The notes beneath the pieces are model-generated. The model was not told the origin of the DNA. It searched no databases and worked only from the letters and a program-made list of their open reading frames with translations. This document shows, piece by piece, positions 1-7,276 of a stretch of DNA of 16,637 bases; the stretch's first letter is position 1, and every line of letters begins with the position of its first letter. The position numbers were made by a program, and so were the translations under genes. The DNA is from Actinomycetota bacterium (lineage in GTDB: Bacteria; Actinomycetota; Actinomycetes; S36-B12; UBA5976), in the NCBI GenBank assembly GCA_016870945.1, contig VGAH01000013.1, forward strand, positions 1-16,637, in the 5' to 3' direction.

Positions 1-33
1 CCGCCACCTTCGAAACTTGCGTCGCGCGTGCCA
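1..33. other. Window edge downstream of the oxidase operon
   Basis: The 33 bases after the subunit I stop codon hold no start codon that I can assign to a following gene. The 12-base string CCGCCACCTTCG occurs at 1-12 and again at 39-50, where it spans the end of the subunit I gene, so the edge carries a short direct repeat. No terminator hairpin is visible. A subunit III gene, absent from the window, could lie beyond this edge (inference). Confidence 0.4.
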
Positions 34-2127
34 CTAAACCGCCACCTTCGCAGCCTGCTTCTCGCGCGCTTTCTCATTCGCAATCATTTCGGCGTCGTAC
101 GGGTCAGGCACGCCGTAGTCATATGGTCGAGAAGTAACAACCGGCAACACCCTGAAGTTCTCAAGTGGCACAGGTGTTGGCGTTTGCCATTCGAGTGACT
201 TAGAACCCCACGGGTTTGCCGGTGCCTTCTTACCGGCAATCCAAGAACTGATGATCGCACCCATAAAGATCAACATGCCTAAGCCGATTACAAAGGCCCC
301 GATAGTTGACAACCAGTTAGAAATATTGAACAAATCATCGAATTGCAGCACACGCCGTGGCTGCCCTTGCAAGCCAGCTACGAACATCGAACCGAACGTG
401 AGCTGAAAGCCCGCAAACGCAGTCCATAAACCAATCGAGCCTGCGCGCTCGTCCAACATTCGCCCTGTCATCTTCGGGAAGAAATACGCGATGCCACCCA
501 TCGCACCGAAGAGCCCAGCACCCATCAACATGTAATGAAAGTGCGCCACTACGAACATCGACCCGTGCATGTATTGGTCAACCGGCACGTCAGAGAGGTA
601 AATGCCGGTGATTCCGCCGATGATCTTGTTAAACACGAGTGCGTAGATCGCCATTACGGGTAGGCGAGTCCAGACGGTGCCGCGCCACATGGTGCCAATC
701 GCAACCAGCACCAAGAACCCAACCGGAATCGATATCAACTCAGTTGAAAGCATGAATGGGTAGTTCGCAGACGGTGCCCAACCCGTCATATACATATGGT
801 GCGCCCAGACCAAACCACTCAACGCCACCACACCAACGATGCCCGCGATCGCGAAGTTAAACGAGAAGAGTGGCTTGCGATAGAACACCGGCATCAACTC
901 GAGCATGATCGCCGTGCTCGGCAACAAAATCACATAGACCTCAGGGTGGCCAAGCAACCAGAACAAATTCTCATAAAGCCAAACACTGCCGCCTTGCAGC
1001 GGCACAAAGAACGAGGTGTCGAGGATGCGATCGCTCATCGCGAGTAATTGCGAGTACTGATAGAACGGAAAGGCATAAAGCCCCATGATCGCCGCGCCAA
1101 AAACACCGTAAACGAAGATCGGCGTGCGCACCCACGTCATGCCCTTAGCGCGCATTAGCAGAATCGTCACTATTAGGTTGACGCTGGCAACACCAGTTGA
1201 GATGGCGAAGATGATGATCGTCATTTGGTAGCCCAACATGCCCGGCGGTGATTGCGCAGCAAGTGGTTGATAGACCGACCATCCGTCTTGCACACCGCCC
1301 ACAAAAAGCGAGCTGATCAAACAAACCACTGCAATGACGAATAACCAAAGGCTTAGCGCGTTTAATCGCGGGAATGCCATGTCGCGCGCGCCGATCATCA
1401 TCGGCACGATGAAGTTACCCACCGGGCCCATGACGATCACGATCATCGCAATGATCATCGCGATTCCGTGCGTGCCGATGATCGAGTTATAGATGGACGG
1501 GGTGAACACCTCGGCCCACGTGACACCAAGTTCGGTGCGAATCAACATCGCGAGCAAGCCGCCGAAGCCGAGTGTGACCATCGCTGCGACTAGGTATTGA
1601 ATTCCGACGACTTTGTGATCGGTGGTGTATTTGAAATAGCGCTGCCATCCGAGGTTTTTGCCCGCGAGATATTCGGCGTCGGCGTGAGTTAGTTCGCGGC
1701 CGAGTAGCCAGCGCACGGGCGCGTCGAATGCGCCGATGCCAATTGAAAACCCGAGCGCCCAACCGAAGAGGCCTGCAAGGTAGGTGTATTCGGGTGCAAG
1801 TGGTGCGAAGGTTGCGTCGGTTGCGCCAGATTTCGTAAGTCGGTTTGCTAAGTAACCGAAACCAAGTGCCATGGCTGAGCCGAGTAAGAGTGCGGTGCCG
1901 AGATTTAGGTGACGAAGCAGCCCGCCGGGTTTGCCGTGTTGCGGCGGTTGTGGGACGGGGTTGCCGAACACCCGAGCAACCGCGCCACTACCGCCGCGGC
2001 CGCCCCCGTCCTGCTTAAGCCCAGCGCCGCCGCGGTTCGCGCGCGCAGCGTCGGCAGAACCGGTGCGCGAACTGGTGCGCGAGGTCGTGCTGCTGCGGCG
2101 AGTAGTTCTAGGCGGGGCAATCGTCAT
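34..2127 (-). CDS. ctaD: Cytochrome c oxidase subunit I (heme-copper oxidase catalytic subunit)
   Basis: This is the catalytic membrane subunit of a heme-copper terminal oxidase, which reduces O2 at a heme/CuB site and pumps protons across the cytoplasmic membrane. Numbering is from the ATG at 2127 (697 aa). Heme and copper ligands are visible: THG with H220, GHPEVY at 393-398 (CuB His and the cross-linked Tyr), WAHH with H443/H444, and VAHFH with H529/H531. The D-channel entry GARDMAFPRLN is present. The ATG overlaps the subunit II stop as ATGA, which decides this start; a GTG at 2160 would only add 11 residues. About 75 polar residues rich in Arg, Ser, Ala and Gly come first, then two extra membrane segments (about 73-97 and 114-134), then the canonical core. 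Helix VIII reads IPVGFL where A-type enzymes have IPTGVK, so the K-channel lysine is a leucine. The family call is certain; the exact subtype is not. Confidence 0.96.
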   Translation of the reverse strand: MTIAPPRTTRRSSTTSRTSSRTGSADAARANRGGAGLKQDGGGRGGSGAVARVFGNPVPQPPQHGKPGGLLRHLNLGTALLLGSAMALGFGYLANRLTKSGATDATFAPLAPEYTYLAGLFGWALGFSIGIGAFDAPVRWLLGRELTHADAEYLAGKNLGWQRYFKYTTDHKVVGIQYLVAAMVTLGFGGLLAMLIRTELGVTWAEVFTPSIYNSIIGTHGIAMIIAMIVIVMGPVGNFIVPMMIGARDMAFPRLNALSLWLFVIAVVCLISSLFVGGVQDGWSVYQPLAAQSPPGMLGYQMTIIIFAISTGVASVNLIVTILLMRAKGMTWVRTPIFVYGVFGAAIMGLYAFPFYQYSQLLAMSDRILDTSFFVPLQGGSVWLYENLFWLLGHPEVYVILLPSTAIMLELMPVFYRKPLFSFNFAIAGIVGVVALSGLVWAHHMYMTGWAPSANYPFMLSTELISIPVGFLVLVAIGTMWRGTVWTRLPVMAIYALVFNKIIGGITGIYLSDVPVDQYMHGSMFVVAHFHYMLMGAGLFGAMGGIAYFFPKMTGRMLDERAGSIGLWTAFAGFQLTFGSMFVAGLQGQPRRVLQFDDLFNISNWLSTIGAFVIGLGMLIFMGAIISSWIAGKKAPANPWGSKSLEWQTPTPVPLENFRVLPVVTSRPYDYGVPDPYDAEMIANEKAREKQAAKVAV

Positions 2128-2972
2128 GAGGTCTTTTGCCCGCCCATCTCGCGCACCCACGAATTGAAGTCATCGTTGTCAACCACGCGGATCTTCGTCT
2201 GCATATACGCATGATGCAAACCGCACAGCTCAGCACAGCGCACGTTAAACGTGCCAATCTTGTTTGGCGTCACACCAGTTTGAGTGATCGCACCAGGGTT
2301 TGCGTCAATCTTTACCCCGAGCTCAACCGCCCAGAAGTTATGAATCACATCTTTCGACGTCACGTTGAAATAAACCGGACGATCAACCGGCAAATACAAC
2401 TGTGCTGAAGTCACGCGGTCGTGTTCTGGGTATTCGAAAGTCCAAACCCATTGTTGGCCGGTGACATTTACGATGAGCGGTTTCTCGTCATCAGGTTGTT
2501 CGTCCGAAGGAATAGTTCCGTAAGCATTTGCCGTGATTTGAGCGAGTTCGACCAAGCCCCAACCCACCAAAAACAGTGCCAACACCGAAGTCGCGCCAAC
2601 CCATAGCCCCACACCAACACGATTCGTGCGAATGGCCGGGCTTTCAAACTTCGGGCGATCACCTTGTACGTGCTTCCAGCCAAAGAGGCTGTAGAGCAGC
2701 ACAGCCAACACAAACGCGCAAAGCGGCATTGAAACAATGGTGAAGACTTGAATCGTTTGTTGAATTTCTTCCATTACTTTCGAAGCCGGTGCGCCCGTCA
2801 TGTTCATCGCATCGGTGACGAGCCAACCGAGTGGCGAGAGTGCGACCCAAAGCACAATAAAAAGAATCATGATCGCGCGCGCATATGGCCGGCGCAACCA
2901 ATTTCGGACGCGGTGTAACGAGGGTGGGCGGTTCGTCGGCTCTTCTGGTTGGTTAGAGCTAGACGACTTCAA
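2124..2972 (-). CDS. ctaC: Cytochrome c oxidase subunit II (CuA domain)
   Basis: Membrane-anchored electron-entry subunit of the oxidase; its CuA centre accepts electrons from cytochrome c and passes them to subunit I. The C-terminal cupredoxin domain shows the full CuA pattern C-AEL-C-GLH-H-AY-M, with the upstream ligand His in DVIHNFW and the aromatic stretch QQWVWTFEYPE. Three hydrophobic segments precede it, whereas two are usual. The start is uncertain. The frame is open up to a GTG at 3035, but that start would overlap the cupredoxin gene by 77 bases. I prefer the TTG at 2972 (282 aa, MKSSSSNQPEE...), which overlaps by only 14 bases; none of the candidates has a strong ribosome binding site. 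The stop overlaps the subunit I ATG, so the two subunits are probably translationally coupled. Confidence 0.93.
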   Translation of the reverse strand: MKSSSSNQPEEPTNRPPSLHRVRNWLRRPYARAIMILFIVLWVALSPLGWLVTDAMNMTGAPASKVMEEIQQTIQVFTIVSMPLCAFVLAVLLYSLFGWKHVQGDRPKFESPAIRTNRVGVGLWVGATSVLALFLVGWGLVELAQITANAYGTIPSDEQPDDEKPLIVNVTGQQWVWTFEYPEHDRVTSAQLYLPVDRPVYFNVTSKDVIHNFWAVELGVKIDANPGAITQTGVTPNKIGTFNVRCAELCGLHHAYMQTKIRVVDNDDFNSWVREMGGQKTS

Positions 2973-3660
2973 ACGTGCCAGCCATCCATCCGCGGGTTTG
3001 CATTGGCCCGCCAAACTCTTGGTACAAATCCCCACATGGGAATTCGCAGTTCCATATGTAAGTGCCTGCCTCGCCAGTTATGAAGGTGACACTTATCTGT
3101 TGCGGTTGTTCGGCAAAACCGGCCTTGTTCGTCTTGGCATCTGGCGGGTTTTGCGGCAACGGCACGGACAAGAAGAAATATGGCTGGGTTGACTCTGGGT
3201 ACTGATGCACGGTGAAGGTGTGCGCCATCTGATCTTGCGGGATGCTCTTTACTGATTTGCCGTTCCAACTGATCGTGCCGTCCATCGAGCCGTGCACGCG
3301 GGCGAAGAAATCGTTATAAATGGTGCCGCCGCCGTCGTACTGCGTGAAGTTAATCGTCACCACTGAGTTAGCTGGCACTTGAATCGAAGTCGACGGGCCA
3401 TAGAAGGGCTGTCCACTTAGCCAATTGGCTTGAATCGCGTTCGCAGTTTTTGGCGCCGGCACATCTTTCGAGCTGTTCGGGTAGACCGAGAGATCTAGCA
3501 CTGCGTGTGGCAACTCACCCTTTGGTGTTTGCATGGTGCCATTTGGCTTAGCAACGATTACGGCTGGTTCTTCGCTCGCAACAAATGCGACGTAGCCGAC
3601 CCCGACCACGATGCCGACGCCGACGATTACCGAGACCAGCGTGATGAGCGCGCGCTTCAA
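2959..3660 (-). CDS. Membrane-anchored cupredoxin-domain protein of the oxidase operon
   Basis: First gene of the leftward oxidase operon, 233 aa. An N-terminal hydrophobic segment (about residues 5-28) anchors or exports the protein, and the remainder is a cupredoxin-like beta domain facing outward. Candidate copper ligands are H147 in MAHTFTVH, C205 and C209 in CEFPCG, and M220 in GGPM. The C-x3-C spacing matches a CuA site, but the His expected four residues after the second Cys is Y213, so a normal dinuclear CuA site is unlikely. It may be a mononuclear electron carrier or a copper-delivery protein (inference). The start is TTG with GAGAG 9 bases upstream; the upstream ATG at 3674 is out of frame and stops after five codons. 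Its end overlaps the next gene. Confidence 0.8.
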   Translation of the reverse strand: MKRALITLVSVIVGVGIVVGVGYVAFVASEEPAVIVAKPNGTMQTPKGELPHAVLDLSVYPNSSKDVPAPKTANAIQANWLSGQPFYGPSTSIQVPANSVVTINFTQYDGGGTIYNDFFARVHGSMDGTISWNGKSVKSIPQDQMAHTFTVHQYPESTQPYFFLSVPLPQNPPDAKTNKAGFAEQPQQISVTFITGEAGTYIWNCEFPCGDLYQEFGGPMQTRGWMAGTFEVV

Positions 3661-3692
3661 AATTTGTCTCTCATGTTTGGTGGGTCACACGC

Positions 3693-3698
3693 TAACCT
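3693..3698 (+). promoter_or_regulatory. Leaderless-type -10 box for ctaG
   Basis: TAACCT fits the actinobacterial -10 pattern TANNNT and ends six bases before the ATG at 3705, so transcription would start at or next to the start codon. No Shine-Dalgarno sequence precedes this ATG, as expected for a leaderless mRNA. The whole divergent spacer to the cupredoxin gene is only 44 bases. Confidence 0.45.
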
Positions 3699-3704
3699 GT
3701 TGAA

Positions 3705-4523
3705 ATGGTGCTGATCCCAGCGGACACCGCCCTCTGGCAGCTCGACCTCTTTTTGCTGGTAAATCTCGGGGCAATCGCCACCATATATATGTGGTGTTCA
3801 CGCAGGGTTCGCGCGCTGGCCACCGGCCAATGGCCGTGGCCGCGCACCCTCTCGTTTGTCGCCGGCATCGGCTTGCTGGCCTTCGCCTACGTGGGGCCGT
3901 TCGGGGCGTGGGCCCACATCATGTTCTGGCCACACATGGCCCAACACCTAGTCGTGATGATGTTGGCTGCGCCATTCATTGTGCTCGGCCAACCCGTCCG
4001 CCTTGCATATCTAAATCTCGATGAGCGCGGGCGCGAGCGTTTACTAAGTGCGCTGCGAAGCCCCGTCATGACGTTTTTGACTCGGCCTGCAGTCGGTTGG
4101 GTCTTGTTCGCGTCGGTTTTGTTGGGGGCTCACTTGTCGTACGTGATGAATGCGGCAGTGCGAAGTCACGACCTGATGGAGTTCGTGATGCGGCCGCTCT
4201 TTTTGTTTGCGGCGTTGATTTTCTACTACCCGTTGTTGGGTGATGATTTGATAGGGCGGCGTCCGAAGCGAAGTGTTGCGGTGGTTTCGCTGGGGTTGAT
4301 GATGATCCCTGAGACTGTTTTGGGCATCGTGGTGCATTTGAGTCCGGTGGTTTTGTATGCGCCGTATCAAGTTACGGCAGAGTTATTTGGATTTGATGCG
4401 CTGGTTGATCAAAAGTTTGCCGGTGCGTTGATGTGGGCTATTGCGATGGTGCTTGATGGCATCTGGATGATGGTCGCGGCACTCGAATGGTGGCGCGAAC
4501 AAGAACGGATCTCACCCGACTAA
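3705..4523 (+). CDS. ctaG: CtaG-family cytochrome c oxidase assembly protein
   Basis: Integral membrane protein of 272 aa with about seven hydrophobic helices, resembling the caa3_CtaG family (PF09678), whose members are linked to CuB insertion or assembly of caa3-type oxidases. The family signature is visible as WPHMAQHLVVMMLAAPFIVLG around residues 75-95 (H77, H81) and DQKFAGALMW near residue 240. It is divergent from the oxidase structural genes, which fits an assembly role for the same complex. The start ATG has no ribosome binding site and appears leaderless; a GTG follows directly at 3708. The stop codon lies inside the first copy of an imperfect 22-bp repeat. Confidence 0.9.
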   Translation: MVLIPADTALWQLDLFLLVNLGAIATIYMWCSRRVRALATGQWPWPRTLSFVAGIGLLAFAYVGPFGAWAHIMFWPHMAQHLVVMMLAAPFIVLGQPVRLAYLNLDERGRERLLSALRSPVMTFLTRPAVGWVLFASVLLGAHLSYVMNAAVRSHDLMEFVMRPLFLFAALIFYYPLLGDDLIGRRPKRSVAVVSLGLMMIPETVLGIVVHLSPVVLYAPYQVTAELFGFDALVDQKFAGALMWAIAMVLDGIWMMVAALEWWREQERISPD

Positions 4524-4568
4524 CCCCACCCCCGCGACGCCGCAGCCCCGACTAACCCAACCCCCGCG
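4515..4568. repeat. Imperfect 22-bp direct repeat across the ctaG stop
   Basis: Copy 1 (4515-4536) and copy 2 (4547-4568) both read CCCGACTAACCC, then C or A, then ACCCCCGCG, differing at one position; they are 32 bases apart start to start. Copy 1 contains the ctaG stop codon. A shorter CCCAACCCCCG echo follows at about 4572. This looks like local slippage in C-rich DNA rather than a protein site. Confidence 0.6.
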
Positions 4569-4584
4569 GCGGCCCAACCCCCGT

Positions 4585-4602
4585 CCGTGACCTAACTCAC
4601 GG
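4585..4602 (+). terminator. Weak hairpin downstream of ctaG
   Basis: CCGTGA (4585-4590) and TCACGG (4597-4602) form a six-pair stem with a six-base loop 60 bases after ctaG. There is no T-tract behind it, so termination is only a suggestion. Confidence 0.25.
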
Positions 4603-4674
4603 GAACTAATAGCCACCAAAAGCAGTCATATAGGCGGTGGCGCTAGTCAACGCACGCCTGCGCGCGGGTTGGCA

Positions 4675-4851
4675 ATGTTCGAAATCTCTCTGCCGACCGA
4701 TCGTGATGTGGTGGCAATGCGTAATCGACTCGAAGCCGCAGGCATCGCCACCGAACCGGCAGCCAACGGTTCGCCCGAACCCGCCACCGGCGCGCAGGTG
4801 TTCACCTTTTTTGACCCGTGGCTAAATCGCATTCGCGTCGCTGCCCCATAA
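4675..4851 (+). pseudogene. C-terminal fragment of a VOC/glyoxalase-family protein
   Basis: An open frame of 58 codons (ATG 4675, or TTG 4669) reads FEISLPTDRD-VVAMRNRLEAAG and later VFTFFDPWLNRIRV. The pattern of a helix with RLEAAG followed by FFDPWLNRI matches the last beta-alpha-beta-beta module of VOC (vicinal oxygen chelate) proteins, where DPxGN is typical. A complete VOC protein needs about twice this length. The frame is open upstream only to a TGA at 4588 and shows no VOC N-terminal half there. No ribosome binding site is visible. It is either a decayed gene or a free-standing half module; I favour a remnant. Confidence 0.5.
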
Positions 4852-4871
4852 GCCAAAGCAGCCGGACGAGA

Positions 4872-4883
4872 AACTTGCAAGTT
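4872..4883. promoter_or_regulatory. Perfect 12-bp palindrome upstream of the lacI-type gene
   Basis: AACTTGCAAGTT lies 70 bases before the regulator start. It sits just upstream of a TAGCCT box (4894-4899) that could be the -10 element, so it is placed like an operator. Its sequence differs from the TTGAACGTTCAA sites of the structural operons. Confidence 0.35.
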
Positions 4884-4953
4884 CCTTACTTGTTAGCCTC
4901 GGCATCAACCGCTTAGGCGACGTCGGCTAACCCGACGACCAACGGAGGCGCCC

Positions 4954-6120
4954 GTGACAGTTGATAGAGCAGGCGTGAGAGACGTGGCGCTTTTGGCCGG
5001 GGTCTCACTTGGCACGGTCTCAAACGTGATTAACCGCCCAGAAAGTGTTAGCGAAGCGACGCGAACGAAAGTTCTGCAGGCGATGGAAGAGCTCAATTTC
5101 GTGTGGCCATCAAAACGCACCAAAAAAATTCGTGAAGAAAACAAAATTCTTGGGGTTCTCGTCCCAGATTTGACCAACCCCTTCTACGGCACGCTGGCTG
5201 GCAGCTTCGATGAGACTGCAAACAGATTCGGTTTCAAGACAGTTGTTTGCAGCACCAACTCATCTGTAGATAGTGAAGAGAAAAACCTCGAGATGCTGCA
5301 ATCGCTGGGTGCAGCCGGGGTTTGTTTCACCCCAATATGTGCTGGCTCGAAATCGGTCCAGAAGTTTGGCCGCACGGTCTCTGATGGCACCCCTGGGGTT
5401 TTCGTCGATTACCGAGATTCTGAATTGGAGTGCCCTTCAATCACGGTCAATGACGAACTCGGCGGCTACCTCGCAATGAACCATCTATTAGAGCTAGGCC
5501 ATCGCCAAATCATGTGGGTGACTGGCTCGTCGCTGATGCAACAGATCGTCGCGCGCGAGGCCGGCTTGAGGCAAGCGGTAGTCGAATTTGATTTGCAAGC
5601 CAGCATCGAGCGAGTCGAAGTGCCATACATCGACTCAACTGAGGTGGTCTTCTCGACTGCCGGCAACATGGTCTTGCAGAATCTTGAGAAGCGAATTGGC
5701 GAGCCTTGGCCGACGGCGGTCGTTTGCGTCAATGACCTGGTGGCGTTGAGCCTTGAGATGTCATTGGCAAACGCCGGGGTTCGCGTGCCAGAAGAGATCT
5801 CTCTAGTCGGTTTTGATGACAGTCACTTTGCTGCTGCCTCAATGGTGCCGTTAACTTCAGTGCATCTGCCCACGCAACGCATGGGCGCTCGATCAGCTGA
5901 AGTCTTGATAGAACAGATAACTCGAGGCACGCAAGCCCTTGGCGAGCACGTTGTGTTCGACCCAAGCCTGACAGTCAGAAAATCGACCATGTTTGCCGCG
6001 AACTCCACGCCGAGGCAAAATGGTGTCGACCTGATTGACCCAGCTCGACAACCAAATGTCGTTACACGCCTAGGGGAATGGTCGGCGTCTTATTCAGCTT
6101 CAAAGGGGCGCCTGGTGTGA
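4954..6120 (+). CDS. LacI-family transcriptional regulator
   Basis: DNA-binding regulator of 388 aa. An N-terminal helix-turn-helix (about 8-27, VRDVALLAGVSLGTVSNVINRP) is followed by a hinge and a periplasmic-binding-protein-like effector domain (about 65-340, with ILGVLVPDLTNPFYG at the start and ISLVGFDD near 285). The GTG start is fixed by GGAGG five bases upstream. The hinge is atypical: where most members have ARxLR, this one has TKKIR, with Ile in place of the minor-groove-intercalating Leu and one extra residue before it. About 43 residues extend past the usual family end (SLTVRKST), and the last 59 bases overlap the convergent M24 gene. Its position beside the catabolic genes, and operator-like palindromes with a central CG near them, suggest it controls that locus; the ligand is unknown. 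Confidence 0.92.
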   Translation: MTVDRAGVRDVALLAGVSLGTVSNVINRPESVSEATRTKVLQAMEELNFVWPSKRTKKIREENKILGVLVPDLTNPFYGTLAGSFDETANRFGFKTVVCSTNSSVDSEEKNLEMLQSLGAAGVCFTPICAGSKSVQKFGRTVSDGTPGVFVDYRDSELECPSITVNDELGGYLAMNHLLELGHRQIMWVTGSSLMQQIVAREAGLRQAVVEFDLQASIERVEVPYIDSTEVVFSTAGNMVLQNLEKRIGEPWPTAVVCVNDLVALSLEMSLANAGVRVPEEISLVGFDDSHFAAASMVPLTSVHLPTQRMGARSAEVLIEQITRGTQALGEHVVFDPSLTVRKSTMFAANSTPRQNGVDLIDPARQPNVVTRLGEWSASYSASKGRLV

Positions 6121-7252
6121 CGAGGTAGCCATCCTCGTAGCGCATACCGCCCCACTCAGCAAAGAACATTGGCACATCCACTGAGATCACCATGTTCTCT
6201 TCCAGAACTAGATCCGAATCTGACGTGAGAATCGGCGGCTCAAATTCGGCTGTGCCAACCGAGTGATTACCTGAATAAACGCAGTGCTCCAAAAGACCTT
6301 CTCGTTTGTAGACGTCAAGGCCTGCTTCTACTACGTCTCTTGCCACTGCACCAGCACGTAGCTTCTCGACGATTGCGTCGTAGGCGTCCACCGATGTCTT
6401 GGCCGCGTGAACCATCTCTGGGGTTGGCTCACCACTGACGATGTACGGCCGCCCGATTGCAGCGTGATAACCCTCATAGCGCGGTGCAATCGTCAGCACG
6501 ACTAAGTCATTTGGCTCGAGCTCACGAAAGTAGGCCCGAGTCAAAATCGTACGGGTGTGTTTGGCACCTGACCCGACGATGGTGTCGATGCCCGTCCCTT
6601 CTGAGCCAAGCGTGCGCATCGCGTATTCGATCTCGGCAGCAATCTCGCGCTCAGTGACACCAGGTGCAATGGCAGCAACGCCTGCTGCCAACCCGGCTTC
6701 GGCTAATACATACGCGTACTTGATCACTTCAATCTCAGCAGGTGACTTAATTGACTTGATCTCATACCAACGCTTGTCAAAAGGCACTATTGCGGCCGCC
6801 GGCACTACGCCCTCCCATGCCTTGATCAGCCACTCTGGCATCCAAATGCGTTCGATCACCCCTACTTTGCGAATCTTGTGACCGAGTTGCCCCTCGACTC
6901 TCTCGACGAACTTGGCAAATGGCACCGGAGTTGAATACGGGTATTCCTCATCGGGGTTACAAAACTCATTTATGGCGATCACATCACCTAGGCGTGAATT
7001 GTTGGCTAGAAACGCTTCCATCTCGGCGCCGGTGGCTGCTTGAGGTGTGCCCTCAGCCGGTATGGCAAGACAGACCGCCTCGAAGTGTGGGGCGTAGTCG
7101 ATGATCCAGCGAGTGTTTTGCTGGCCAAAGGCGGCTCGATCGTCACCATATACAACCACCACGTCAAGCCCCTCTTCTGCCATCGCTTGCTGCACCTTGG
7201 CAAGGCGCTCTTTGAATTCCTCGGTAGGAATCGTTGGCCTGTTCGATGACAT
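6062..7252 (-). CDS. Creatinase-like M24 family hydrolase lacking most metal ligands
   Basis: Third gene of the leftward operon, about 396 aa, with the creatinase N-terminal domain (about 10-160) and the C-terminal pita-bread domain (about 165-390). Numbered from the GTG at 7261, the five M24 metal positions read T257 (usually Asp), A268 (Asp), H333, D362 (Glu) and E376. Losing both Asp ligands is typical of metal-independent creatinase rather than of aminopeptidase P. H235 in GSGAKHTR sits where creatinase carries its catalytic His. A C-N bond hydrolase acting on a small amidino or amide compound is therefore more likely than a peptidase (inference). I choose ATG 7252 because AAGG lies 9 bases upstream, whereas the GTG at 7261 directly abuts that motif. 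The gap to the cyclase stop is 24 bases. Confidence 0.85.
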   Translation of the reverse strand: MSSNRPTIPTEEFKERLAKVQQAMAEEGLDVVVVYGDDRAAFGQQNTRWIIDYAPHFEAVCLAIPAEGTPQAATGAEMEAFLANNSRLGDVIAINEFCNPDEEYPYSTPVPFAKFVERVEGQLGHKIRKVGVIERIWMPEWLIKAWEGVVPAAAIVPFDKRWYEIKSIKSPAEIEVIKYAYVLAEAGLAAGVAAIAPGVTEREIAAEIEYAMRTLGSEGTGIDTIVGSGAKHTRTILTRAYFRELEPNDLVVLTIAPRYEGYHAAIGRPYIVSGEPTPEMVHAAKTSVDAYDAIVEKLRAGAVARDVVEAGLDVYKREGLLEHCVYSGNHSVGTAEFEPPILTSDSDLVLEENMVISVDVPMFFAEWGGMRYEDGYLVTPGAPLKLNKTPTIPLGV

Positions 7253-7276
7253 GTTCGTCACCCTTCTTTCTGTCTG

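Noticed and set aside
4044..4370. 108-codon minus-strand frame rich in His, Gln and Arg
   Set aside because: It is the complement of the ctaG membrane helices and shows no protein-like pattern.
6062..7252. Identification as ectoine hydrolase (DoeA/EutD), another M24-like enzyme
   Set aside because: The N-terminal domain does not resemble what I recall of that family, and no other ectoine degradation gene is nearby.
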